DNA from: Magnetospirillum moscoviense
GTDB lineage: Bacteria; Pseudomonadota; Alphaproteobacteria; Rhodospirillales; Magnetospirillaceae
Assembly: GCF_001650635.1 (NCBI RefSeq)
Contig: NZ_LWQU01000142.1
Span: 1-35,509 of the forward strand
Length of the DNA: 35,509 nucleotides
Reading direction: 5' to 3'
Made by a program: the position numbers and the translations under genes. This document shows positions 24,840-32,593 of this stretch, piece by piece; position 1 is the first letter of the stretch; each line of letters starts with the position of its first letter. A model generated the notes under the pieces. The model searched no databases. It worked only from the letters and a program-made list of their open reading frames with translations, and was not told where the DNA came from.

Positions 24840-25085
24840 ATGGCCCGGCCGGTTCGCCCGCAACGTCTGCGCCTGGCCCGGCCATCGGGCCGCAAAGAGC
24901 GGCTGACCGCCGCCTTCCTGCTGGGGCTGGCGCTGTTCTTCCCGCCCTTCCTGGCAGTGGCTTCGAAGGATCACACGGTCGCCGGCATCCCGCTGCTGTA
25001 TCTGTGGCTGTTCGGCGGCTGGGCGGCGCTGATCGCGGTGATGGCGCTGGTGGTCGAGTTTTCCGGCGACGACGGATCGGCATAA
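24840..25085 (+). CDS. Small two-helix membrane protein, 81 aa
   Basis: This starts one base after the exonuclease stop (ATG 24840). It has a basic N-terminus (RPQRLRLARPSGRKER) and two hydrophobic stretches, at about 23-43 and 51-72, with GIPLLYLWLFGGW between them. This resembles the short subunits, such as DUF3311 proteins, that accompany solute:sodium symporters. In comparable clusters a large symporter gene follows; here a terminator follows instead. The family call is tentative. It ends the operon that begins with the CheY-like gene. Confidence 0.55.
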   Translation: MARPVRPQRLRLARPSGRKERLTAAFLLGLALFFPPFLAVASKDHTVAGIPLLYLWLFGGWAALIAVMALVVEFSGDDGSA

Positions 25086-25088
25086 GCA

Positions 25089-25113
25089 AAAGGCCGCCCA
25101 AGGGCGGCCTTTC
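25089..25113. terminator. Intrinsic terminator after the exonuclease operon
   Basis: GGCCGCCC (25092-25099) pairs with GGGCGGCC (25102-25109) around an AA loop, with flanking A and T bases, so it can act in both directions. It sits just after the stop at 25085. Confidence 0.85.
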
Positions 25114-25136
25114 GTGGTTCGACCAAGCTTTGTCGC

Positions 25137-25271
25137 TTAGTGATGGCCGTGACCGTGGCCGTGACCATGGCCGGCATCGGCGCCAGCCGCCGGGCCGATG
25201 CACTGGACCAACAGATAGATCGCGCCACTGGCCACCAGGAACGCGACGAAACCGACCAGAACACCGGACAT
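25137..25271 (-). CDS. Small His-rich membrane protein, 44 aa
   Basis: From ATG 25271, with GGGAGG eight bases upstream, a 44-codon frame reads MSGVLVGFVAFLVASGAIYL, then LVQCIGPAAGADAG, then a GHGHGHGHGHH tail and stop. One transmembrane helix (about 4-24) is followed by a Cys and a tail with six His alternating with Gly, a clear metal-binding pattern. It could buffer zinc, nickel or copper at the membrane surface. It lies between the terminator at 25089-25113 and the histidine kinase that ends at 25337, and may be co-transcribed with that kinase. The coding call rests on the ribosome-binding site, the helix and the regular repeat. Confidence 0.65.
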   Translation of the reverse strand: MSGVLVGFVAFLVASGAIYLLVQCIGPAAGADAGHGHGHGHGHH

Positions 25272-25336
25272 GACGGGGCCTCCCACTTCTGAAGATCAAA
25301 TCTGGCCGGCAAGGTCGCATGCCGGAACCATTGCCG

Positions 25337-26971
25337 TCAACCGGCCCGGCGTGCCGCCTCGGCCGGATCGAGCAGGGTGAACAGAAAGCGGGCCCCCTGC
25401 CCCAGGCTGGATTCGACGCGGATGTCGCCGCCCAGGCGATGGACGATGCGCCGGCACAGGGCCAGGCCGACGCCGGCGCCGCTGCCGGTGCCGGGCGGGT
25501 GCAGGCGCTGGAAGAACTCGAAGATCTTCTCGGAATATTGCGGATCGATGCCGATGCCGTTGTCGGCGACGCAGAATTCCCAGGTGCCATCGGCGGCCGG
25601 CCGCGCGGAAACGGTGATTTCCAGCGGCCGCGTCAGGTCACGGTACTTGACCGCGTTGTCGATCAGGTTCTGGAACAGGCTGACCAACTGGGTCCGGTCC
25701 CCCATCACCGTCGGCAGCGGCCCGACCGAGATGGTGGCGCCGATCAGATCCATGTCGGTCCGGGTGTAGGACATGATCTCGGCCAACAGCTCGGCCGTTG
25801 GCACCGGGACGAGTTCGCGGCCGGCGCCTTCCACCCGGGCATAGTTCAACAGATCGACCACCATCTGGCTGACCCGGTGGGCGCCATCGGTGATGAAGGA
25901 CAGGAATTCGTCGGCTTCGGAATCCAGGCGCCCGCGATAGCGACGCTCGAGCAACTGGGCGAAGCTGCCAATGGTGCGCAGCGGCGTCTGCAGGTCGTGC
26001 GACGCGACATAGGCGAAGCGTTCAAGGTCGGCGTTCGACCGCTCCAGCTCGCGGGTCTTCAAGCCCAACGCCCGGGAGCGGATCTCGCGGTCGATGATGT
26101 AGCGGGCGGTGGCGAAGCTGAACAGCACCACCAGGACGAACATCCCCGCCAGCATGAAGCGCGACCGCACCAGAGCGGGATCGTTCTTGTCCCAACCGCC
26201 CTTCGGGATCGCCGCCAGCCGCCAGCTGCCATAGGGCAGACGCACGTCGGCCTCGACCGGAGACTGGGCGAACAGCCCTTCGCGGCCATGGAACACCGCG
26301 CCGGCGGCGCCCAGGCCGTCGCGGCCGCGGATGGCCACCTCGATCGGCAGGTCGTCGCTTTGCAGGCCGGCGTCGGCCAGGGTGGAGGGCACGTCCAGGA
26401 TGATGTTGACCATGCCGAAGAACCGGGTGTCGCCGTCTACGAACACCGGCAGACGCGCGATCAGGCCGGTGCCGCCCTGGATCAGCGGGATCGGCCCCTG
26501 CATGATCGCCTTGCGGGTCTCCATCGCCTTCACCACCAAGGCGTACTGGGCCGGGATCGAGCGGTAATCGACGCCGATCACGCTTTCATTGCCGGCCAGC
26601 GGATAGGTCATGGCGATCACCATGCCACGGCTGACCACCATGTTGCGGACATTGCGATGGCCGCGCAGCAGATACTCGGCGGCGCGATCGAACTCGGCCT
26701 GGGTGATGTCGCCACGGGCGATGATCTGGGCGGCCATGCCGCGGATACGCAAAAGCGGGTCGTACAAGCCGGCTTCCAGCCGCGACCGGATGGTGTCGAG
26801 TTGGACCATCGACCGCAGCCGCTCGGCCTCGCGCCAGCGCTGGCGCTCGACGCTATCGACATGAAGAAGGGCCGCACCGCACAGAAGACAGACCAGACAG
26901 GCGGCCACCCAGGGCAGGACATGACGCCGCCCCGTGCCAACCCAGCCGAACCCGAAGGACTGAAAATTCAT
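25337..26971 (-). CDS. Periplasmic-sensor histidine kinase (CHASE-type)
   Basis: This 544-residue protein starts at ATG 26971, with GGGGGA upstream. It has a transmembrane helix at 19-37, a periplasmic domain at about 40-270 that fits the CHASE class (VGVDYRSIP, IARLPVFVDGDTRFFGMVNIIL), a second helix at 271-290, then a coiled region. The HisKA motif is YVASHDLQTPLRTI (H325). The HATPase domain has QNLIDNAVKY (N box), DNGIGI and GVGLALCRRI boxes, so the kinase looks intact. CHASE ligands vary widely. No response regulator gene is adjacent. A frame open upstream of 26971 (to 27127) overlaps the next gene and is not used. Confidence 0.85.
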   Translation of the reverse strand: MNFQSFGFGWVGTGRRHVLPWVAACLVCLLCGAALLHVDSVERQRWREAERLRSMVQLDTIRSRLEAGLYDPLLRIRGMAAQIIARGDITQAEFDRAAEYLLRGHRNVRNMVVSRGMVIAMTYPLAGNESVIGVDYRSIPAQYALVVKAMETRKAIMQGPIPLIQGGTGLIARLPVFVDGDTRFFGMVNIILDVPSTLADAGLQSDDLPIEVAIRGRDGLGAAGAVFHGREGLFAQSPVEADVRLPYGSWRLAAIPKGGWDKNDPALVRSRFMLAGMFVLVVLFSFATARYIIDREIRSRALGLKTRELERSNADLERFAYVASHDLQTPLRTIGSFAQLLERRYRGRLDSEADEFLSFITDGAHRVSQMVVDLLNYARVEGAGRELVPVPTAELLAEIMSYTRTDMDLIGATISVGPLPTVMGDRTQLVSLFQNLIDNAVKYRDLTRPLEITVSARPAADGTWEFCVADNGIGIDPQYSEKIFEFFQRLHPPGTGSGAGVGLALCRRIVHRLGGDIRVESSLGQGARFLFTLLDPAEAARRAG

Positions 26972-27069
26972 GCCGCGCCATCCCCCGCGGTCGGTATGGA
27001 CCGAGGCGCAAAATTCGTCAACCCCAAGTCTAATATCCCCCCCCAGCCACCATGCCAAACAACGCAGCT

Positions 27070-27471
27070 TCAGTCGGAGACATTCTCCAATCGCCGGACC
27101 CGAGCCGCCACAGTCTCGATCCGGCATCGCAGATGATCAAGACCTTCCAAACATTGGTAGTCATCGTCACCCGGGGTCCCGACCTCACCGGGATGGATCT
27201 CTCCCAATTCGCGCGCCAGGGCCACGAACGGCTCGACCTCCATATCGCGACCTTGAACCGCCCGATAGGCGCAGGCCCAGCACACCAACGAAATGATCTC
27301 GGCGGTCACTGTTCCGGTCGCGCGGACGTAGGACAGGCAATTCTCGGTCCCCTTGATGCCGGCAGGAATGCCGCCGCGCAAAAGAGAGCGCAGGTCACAG
27401 GCAATGTCCATGACCTCTTCATAAAGCGATTCGGCCAGGCGGGTGCCCAGTTCAGGAAGAACGACGTTCAT
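27070..27471 (-). CDS. RcdA-like (DUF1465) protein
   Basis: This 133-residue helical soluble protein has features that match the DUF1465/RcdA family of alphaproteobacteria: ESLYEEVMDIACDLR, then TGTVTAEIISLVCWACAYRAVQGRDM. RcdA is an adaptor that brings substrates such as CtrA to ClpXP during the cell cycle. Key residues are more divergent than in typical RcdA, so it may be a paralogue. The flanking sensor kinase and diguanylate cyclase genes fit a signalling context. The start is ATG 27471. Confidence 0.45.
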   Translation of the reverse strand: MNVVLPELGTRLAESLYEEVMDIACDLRSLLRGGIPAGIKGTENCLSYVRATGTVTAEIISLVCWACAYRAVQGRDMEVEPFVALARELGEIHPGEVGTPGDDDYQCLEGLDHLRCRIETVAARVRRLENVSD

Positions 27472-27803
27472 TAAGCCACCTCTCAGGTTCCGAGTCGCCC
27501 CGGGGTGAATGAATTGTCAACGCGGCGCAAACAAATTGTAACTGGCGATTGCTTGCCGCGCCTTCCGAACCCCTATTACTTGTACGCTAATACCAAAGGA
27601 ATGGATGCGCAAGGGACGGCGCCGCACATCAGCCATGCATGGCGCGTGCTGATTAAGAATTGTTCCAAAGACATGGCGGCCATGCAGGTTCACCCAGTCG
27701 TTGCCCTCGGCAGCCGGGCCGATTATTCTCCGCAGTGGAACAGGGACGTTGCGGCGAATTCGAGGGAAGTCCGCCGGCATTCTTTTGGGGGAGACAGTCG
27801 GCG
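27472..27803. promoter_or_regulatory. 332-bp gene-free stretch, divergent promoters
   Basis: This region separates the RcdA-like gene (minus) from the diguanylate cyclase (plus). I found no gene in it. A perfect 12-base palindrome, GCCATGCATGGC, is at 27632-27643. The part at about 27500-27600 is relatively AT-rich and is the probable promoter zone. No convincing sigma-54 or CtrA site was found. Confidence 0.5.
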
Positions 27804-29663
27804 ATGAATCTCAACGCCAAAGTGACGATGTTTTTTTCGGCTATGTCCATCGGCCTGCTGGTCATCCTGGTGGCCATCAGCCTTTACGCCTTCCGCAGCT
27901 TTTCGATTGTCTCGTCGTCAGAACATATCCGTACGGCAGCGGAAATCGTTCGCGTCCACCTGACCGAATCGATGATCAACGGCGTCATCGACAAGCGCGA
28001 GAGCTTCCTCAAGCGCCTGATGGAGGTGCAGGGCCTGGCTTCGGCCCGGGTGGTGCGCTCGCCCATGGTCGAGCAGCAGTTCGGCAAGGGCCTGAGCCAG
28101 GAAACCGCCTCCGACGACATCGAAATCCAGGTGCTGCGCGACGGCAAGGCCCAGTACGAGATCATCGAGACCTCGGATGACACGCTGATCCGCGGCACCA
28201 TCCCCTTCATCGCCACCAACCGCGGTTCGCCCAATTGTCTGGAATGCCATCAGGTTCAGGAAGGCATGGTGCTGGGCGCGGTCACCATGCAGGTCTCGAT
28301 CGGCAGCCTGAAGAACAAGGCCTTGCTGACCGTCGGCGGCATCGTCGTGGTCGTCACCTTGTTCTCGCTGGTGGCGATCATGCTGATCCGCCGCATGATC
28401 CAGCCGATCTCGACCACCGCCGAGAACGTCGAGGTCGCGGTGCAGCGCGCGCTGCGCGGTGACTTCAAGGCCAAGGTCGATCAGTTGACCAACGACGAGT
28501 TGGGACAGATCGCCACCGACATGAACCGGCTGCTGAATTTCCTTGATGACGGCCTGAACCGGATCGGCGCCAACGTCGCCCGCCTGACCAGCCGGACGCC
28601 GTCGCCCGACGAGAACCAATTGACCGCCACCATCGACATGGTCGAGGGCCTGACCAAGGCCGCGCACTTCAAGCAGGCGATCGAAGAGGACGAGACCAAG
28701 GCCGAGATCCATCAGCGTCTGGCCAAGGCGCTGAGCGGCGAATTCGGCATCAACGAGTATTCCATCTACGAGATGGTGGCCAACAAGAACCAGATGACGC
28801 CGTTGTTCGTCGATGGGGCCTCCACCGACAGCTGCCGCTGGTGCGACCCGCAGATCCTGGTGCGCAGCGAAGGCTGCCGGGCGCGCCGCACCGGCCATGT
28901 GGTCGACGGCACCTTGAACCCCGGCATCTGCTATTCCTTCCTGCCGCCCGAGGGCGAAACCGGCCGCAATCACATCTGCCTGCCGGTAATCCAGTCGGGC
29001 GGGGTCGGCAACGTCTTGCAGATCGTCACCAAGATCGCCGACGAGACGCGCATCCAGGGGCTGCTGCCCTATGTCTCGGTCTATCTGCGCGAGGCCGCGC
29101 CGGTGCTCGAGACCAAGAAGCTGATGGAAACCTTGCGCGAATCCTCGCTCAAGGACCCGATGACCGGGCTGAACAACCGCCGCTTCCTGGAAGAGTATGT
29201 CGATACGCTGATTTCCAACGTCCAGCGCCGCAAGGGTCGCCTGGGCGTGATGATGCTGGATCTCGACTTCTTCAAGATGGTCAACGACACCTATGGCCAC
29301 GATGTCGGCGACGTCGTCATCAAGACCCTGGCCAAGGTGCTGCGCCAGACCGTGCGGACGTCGGACATGGTGATCCGCTATGGCGGCGAGGAGTTCATGA
29401 TCGTGCTGGTCGATGCGCCGCCCGAGGATGTCGACCTGGTCGCCGAGAAGATCCGCGCCTCGGTCGAGGCAATGGAGATCCACGCCGGCACCGTGACGCT
29501 GAAGAAGACCATCTCGATCGGCGTCGCCGACTTCCCCACCGACAGCGACACCTTCTGGCAGGCGGTGAAGTTCGCCGACGTCGCCCTGTATCAGGCCAAG
29601 GAAACCGGCCGCAATCGGGTCATCCGCTTCAACAAGGACATGTGGACGGACAAGCAATATTGA
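27804..29663 (+). CDS. Diguanylate cyclase with periplasmic c-haem motif and Cys-rich GAF-like domain
   Basis: This 619-residue membrane enzyme makes cyclic di-GMP. The start is ATG 27804 with GGGGGA 11 bases before. Transmembrane helices lie at about 9-30 and 174-195; between them is a periplasmic domain ending in NCLECHQ, a CxxCH haem c-binding motif at 145-149. HAMP follows (197-250), then a GAF-like domain with five cysteines (C344, C347, C358, C376, C392). The GGEEF domain has DPMTGLNNRR, DLDFFKMVND, the I site RTSD (518-521) and YGGEEF (526-531), so it looks active and product-inhibited. I infer redox, oxygen or gas sensing by haem, with the Cys cluster perhaps binding metal. It overlaps arfB by four bases. 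Confidence 0.85.
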   Translation: MNLNAKVTMFFSAMSIGLLVILVAISLYAFRSFSIVSSSEHIRTAAEIVRVHLTESMINGVIDKRESFLKRLMEVQGLASARVVRSPMVEQQFGKGLSQETASDDIEIQVLRDGKAQYEIIETSDDTLIRGTIPFIATNRGSPNCLECHQVQEGMVLGAVTMQVSIGSLKNKALLTVGGIVVVVTLFSLVAIMLIRRMIQPISTTAENVEVAVQRALRGDFKAKVDQLTNDELGQIATDMNRLLNFLDDGLNRIGANVARLTSRTPSPDENQLTATIDMVEGLTKAAHFKQAIEEDETKAEIHQRLAKALSGEFGINEYSIYEMVANKNQMTPLFVDGASTDSCRWCDPQILVRSEGCRARRTGHVVDGTLNPGICYSFLPPEGETGRNHICLPVIQSGGVGNVLQIVTKIADETRIQGLLPYVSVYLREAAPVLETKKLMETLRESSLKDPMTGLNNRRFLEEYVDTLISNVQRRKGRLGVMMLDLDFFKMVNDTYGHDVGDVVIKTLAKVLRQTVRTSDMVIRYGGEEFMIVLVDAPPEDVDLVAEKIRASVEAMEIHAGTVTLKKTISIGVADFPTDSDTFWQAVKFADVALYQAKETGRNRVIRFNKDMWTDKQY

Positions 29664-30085
29664 TCCCGATTACCCGCCGCATCCAACTCGACGACCGCGA
29701 GATCGAAGAAAGCTTCTCGCGGTCGTCGGGTCCCGGCGGGCAGAATGTGAACAAGGTCGAGACGGCGGTCGAGTTGCGCTTCGACGTGCGCAACAGCCCG
29801 TCCCTGCCCGACGAGGTCAAGGCCCGGCTGGAGAAACTGGCCGGGCGACGCCTGACGCTGGACGGCGTGCTGATCGTCACCGCCCAGGAACATCGCTCGC
29901 AGGACCGCAATCGCGCTTCGGCCCTGACCAAGCTGGTCGAGCTGATCCGCGAGGCGGCCAAGCCGCCGCCGCCCAAGCGCCGCCCGACCAGACCGACCAA
30001 GGGTAGCCAGGAACGCCGTCTGGAAAGCAAGGGCAAGCGCGGCCAGACCAAGGCGCTGCGCCGCGACCGCCCGTCCCACGACTGA
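29660..30085 (+). CDS. arfB: Ribosome-rescue peptidyl-tRNA hydrolase ArfB
   Basis: This 141-residue protein rescues stalled ribosomes by hydrolysing peptidyl-tRNA. The start is TTG 29660, overlapping the cyclase stop (TTGA), since there is no ATG and the N-terminus LIPITRRIQLDD fits. The catalytic motif is SSGPGGQNVNKVET (GGQ). The C-terminal tail from about 105 is basic and Lys/Arg-rich (KPPPPKRRPTRPTKGSQERR), as needed to enter the mRNA channel. Its overlap with a cyclase is a chance-looking arrangement. Confidence 0.92.
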   Translation: MIPITRRIQLDDREIEESFSRSSGPGGQNVNKVETAVELRFDVRNSPSLPDEVKARLEKLAGRRLTLDGVLIVTAQEHRSQDRNRASALTKLVELIREAAKPPPPKRRPTRPTKGSQERRLESKGKRGQTKALRRDRPSHD

Positions 30086-30195
30086 CCGTCGGGCGGGACG
30101 CCACCCCGGCTAATACTTTCTTAGCCCCTGGACATTCGGATTTCGTCGCCCAAGCTAAAAGGGGTCTCCACAGGCGTGGAACAAGGATACCGGCG

Positions 30196-30637
30196 ATGAA
30201 TGCAGCCTGCGGCCTTACCTTTCGAAGCCAGGTCATGAACCTGGATCTGGGCCGGGTCGCCCACACCGTCACCAAGGCCTTGGACTATGTCGGCGTCGAC
30301 GACAAAAGCCATGGTCGCCGTGTCGGGCTGATGTGCCACGCCGATCGCCAAATGGGCCTCGCAGCATCACGAGAAATTGAATGGCACCGGCTATCCGTTC
30401 GGCTGGACCGCCGAGCGGATCGACACCGAGACCCGCATCCTGACCATGTGCGACATCTTCCAGGCGCTGTGCCAGATCCGCCCCTATCGCGGTCGCCTGC
30501 CGGTCGATGACGTCGTCGCCATCATGCAGACCATGGTCACCGCCGGCGAGTTGGACCCGTCGATCTTTCGCGTCGTCCTCGCCAATCGGACCGAGCTTTA
30601 CAAGATCGCCATCCGCGAGGGGATGGAGGCTGGGTGA
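30196..30637 (+). pseudogene. HD-GYP phosphodiesterase remnant with internal deletion and frameshift
   Basis: Frame 1 from ATG 30196 encodes NLDLGRVAHTVTKALDYVGVDD, KSHGRRVGLMCHADRQ, the N-terminal part of an HD-GYP protein. At about 30340-30350 the coding sense shifts to another frame, which reads IAKWASQHHEKLNGTGYPFG, then RILTMCDIFQAL and RPYRGRLP to the stop at 30635-30637. The second part has the GYP motif, but the HD residues and the helices between are missing, so an internal segment of a cyclic di-GMP phosphodiesterase has been lost and the frame broken. The residual frames do not form one protein. It sits close to a diguanylate cyclase. Confidence 0.8.
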
Positions 30638-31549
30638 TTACAGCCGCTCGACCGAATCCGGCAGGTTTTCCAGGATCAACCGGGCCAGCAATCTGAATTC
30701 GTCGGCGCGCGAGGTGGTGCGGCGCCAGGCCAGGTGGATCTGCCGCGCCGGTGGGTCCGGCTGCAGGCGGCGCACGCAGATCTGGTCGTCGGCCAGGGCC
30801 TCGGCCTCGACGTAAAGGGCCGGCAGGAACGTCGCCCCCAGCCCTGTGGCCACCATCTGCCGCAGCGAATCCAGCGAGGTGGCGCGGTAGTCGGGATGCT
30901 CGGTGGCGCCTGCCCGGGTGCACAAGGCCAGCGCCGGCTCGCGCATGCCGTCGCCCACTTCCAGCAGGATCAACCGCTCGCCGGCCAATTCCCGCGTCTC
31001 CAGGTCGGTGGTGCCCGCCAAACGATGGTCCAGCGGCAAGGCCAGCCACAGCGGCTCGCGAAACAGCGGGACAACGGTCAGATGCTGGTCGTCGGGGGGA
31101 ACGGCGGCGATCAGCAGGATATCCAATTCACCCTGGCGCAGTTCGGCCAGCAGACGGGGCGCCGGGTCCTCGCGCAGGTAGAGCTTCAGGGCGGGGTGGC
31201 GCTCTTTCAACACCGGCAGGATGTGCGGCAGCAAATAAGGCCCCAGGGTCCGCAACACGCCGACGCGCAGGGTTCCCGCCAACGGCTTGCCGGCCAGCCG
31301 GGCCACGTCTTCCAAATCGCCGACATCGCGCAGAATGGTGCGCGCCCGCGCCGCCACCTCGCGCCCCACCGGGGTCATCAGCACGCTGCGTCGGGTGCGC
31401 TCGACCAGCAGCACGCCCAATTGTTCCTCGAGCTGGGCGATCTGGGCCGACAAGGCCGGCTGCGACAGCCCGACCCGCTCGGCGGCGCGGCGGAAGTGAA
31501 GAACCTCGGCCAGGGCGGCCAGGCATTGCAATTGGCGCAAGGTCGTCAT
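30638..31549 (-). CDS. OxyR-like LysR-family regulator lacking the peroxidatic cysteine
   Basis: This 303-residue regulator has an N-terminal helix-turn-helix at 1-60 (LRQLQCLAALAEVLHFRRAA, GLSQPALSAQIAQLEEQLG) and a substrate-binding-like domain. The second half resembles OxyR: LLEVGDGMREPALALC lines up with the E. coli region DGHCLRDQAMGFC, and RATSLDSLRQMVATGLG follows. Here the peroxidatic C199 position is Gly (G201) and only the resolving-position Cys (C210) remains, so peroxide sensing by disulfide cannot work as in OxyR. Divergent from rpoH across 113 bp. It could still control that gene by another signal. Naming it oxyR would be unsafe. Confidence 0.75.
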   Translation of the reverse strand: MTTLRQLQCLAALAEVLHFRRAAERVGLSQPALSAQIAQLEEQLGVLLVERTRRSVLMTPVGREVAARARTILRDVGDLEDVARLAGKPLAGTLRVGVLRTLGPYLLPHILPVLKERHPALKLYLREDPAPRLLAELRQGELDILLIAAVPPDDQHLTVVPLFREPLWLALPLDHRLAGTTDLETRELAGERLILLEVGDGMREPALALCTRAGATEHPDYRATSLDSLRQMVATGLGATFLPALYVEAEALADDQICVRRLQPDPPARQIHLAWRRTTSRADEFRLLARLILENLPDSVERL

Positions 31550-31662
31550 AGGACCATTGATAACGTAAGACTATTATTTCGACAAGTTTTATCGATTGGC
31601 TTTATCAAGCGCGGCTCCCTATCTTGTAAAGCAACCAAGGCTTACCTGTGCTGGAGACCGCG
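31550..31662. promoter_or_regulatory. Divergent LysR/rpoH regulatory region
   Basis: This 113-bp AT-rich region has several GATAA/TTATC elements at about 31557-31608 that resemble repeated half-sites for a LysR-type protein. On the plus strand TTGGCT (31596-31601) and TATCTT (31620-31625), 18 bp apart, could be -35 and -10 of the sigma-factor gene. The sites are read by eye and are tentative. Confidence 0.4.
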
Positions 31663-32526
31663 ATGTCCACTCCCCGCCCCTCGACCGATCCCGCCGCCGC
31701 CTTCTTCCGCGCGGTCCGCGAGACGCCGATGCTGAGCGCCGAGGAAGAAACCCTGCTGATGGAGCGCTGGCAGACCGCCCAGGACCAGGCCGCCCGCGAG
31801 CGCTTGCTGGCCTCGCACCTGCGTCTGGTGGTCAAGACCGCCGGCCAATTCAAGGGCTATGGCCTGTCCACCGCCGACCTGATCGCCGAGGGCAATCTGG
31901 GCCTGGTCCGCGCCCTGGAAGGGTTCGAGGCCGATCGCGGCTTGCGCTTTTCCACCTATGCCCAGTGGTGGGTGCGCGCGGCGATGTTCGAATATGTGCT
32001 GAAATTCTCGACGCCGGTGACCTTTGGCCTGTCGGCCGAGCGCAAGAAGCTGTTCTTCAAGCTGCGCGGCCTGAAGGCCCGCCTGACCGGCCCGTCGGGC
32101 AACAGCCTGTCGGCCGAGGAAACCCATCAGGTCGCCACCGAGCTGGGCGTGCGCACCGAGCGGGTCTCCGAGATGGAACGCCTGCTGGCCCATCAGCCGC
32201 GCTCGCTGGACATGCCGGTCGGCGAAAGCGGCGTGCCCTATGGCGAATTGCTGCCCGACGACCGCCCCTCGGTCGAGGAAGTCCTGGGCGAGCGCCAGGA
32301 GCTGATGTATCGCCGCGAATTGCTGAAGCAGGCCTGGGGCAGCCTGAGCGAGCGCGAGCGCGACATCGTCACCCACCGCACGCTGCGCGACAATCCGCTG
32401 CGCCTTGAAGATCTGGCCCAGCGCTACAACATCAGTCGCGAACGCGTCCGTCAGATCGAAACCGCCGCGGTGGGCAAGTTGAAGGCGCTGGTCCGCGCCG
32501 CCCTGCCCAAGGCCAAGACCACCTGA
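31663..32526 (+). CDS. rpoH: RpoH-type RNA polymerase sigma-32 factor
   Basis: This 287-residue sigma factor starts at ATG 31663, with GGAGA nearby; a GTG at 31648 is possible. Region 2 shows HLRLVVKTAGQFKGYGLSTADLIAEGNLGLV and GLRFSTYAQWWVRAAM. The RpoH box is ERKKLFFKLRGLK. Region 4 is LSERERDIVTHRTL, RLEDLAQRYNISRERVRQIE. Alphaproteobacteria often hold more than one RpoH; this could be a second copy for oxidative or envelope stress. It is divergent from the LysR gene. Confidence 0.9.
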   Translation: MSTPRPSTDPAAAFFRAVRETPMLSAEEETLLMERWQTAQDQAARERLLASHLRLVVKTAGQFKGYGLSTADLIAEGNLGLVRALEGFEADRGLRFSTYAQWWVRAAMFEYVLKFSTPVTFGLSAERKKLFFKLRGLKARLTGPSGNSLSAEETHQVATELGVRTERVSEMERLLAHQPRSLDMPVGESGVPYGELLPDDRPSVEEVLGERQELMYRRELLKQAWGSLSERERDIVTHRTLRDNPLRLEDLAQRYNISRERVRQIETAAVGKLKALVRAALPKAKTT

Positions 32527-32557
32527 TCCATTGACCCTGTTGATCCCCCCACCTTCA

Positions 32558-32593
32558 CCGCCGCGCCCCGTTATGGCGCGGCGGTTTCTTTTT
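32558..32593 (+). terminator. Intrinsic terminator of the sigma-factor gene
   Basis: CCGCCGCGCC (32558-32567) pairs with GGCGCGGCGG (32575-32584) around a 7-base loop, then TTTCTTTTT. The 3' arm overlaps the last codons and stop of the convergent MFS gene (stop 32571-32573). Confidence 0.92.

Noticed and set aside
25337-27136. Long plus-strand frame antisense to the CHASE kinase
   Set aside because: It is Gln/His/Gly-rich without motifs, while the minus strand has complete kinase boxes.
27541-27560. Possible sigma-54 promoter before the diguanylate cyclase
   Set aside because: The GG and GC elements are spaced nine rather than ten bases apart and the flanks do not match the consensus.
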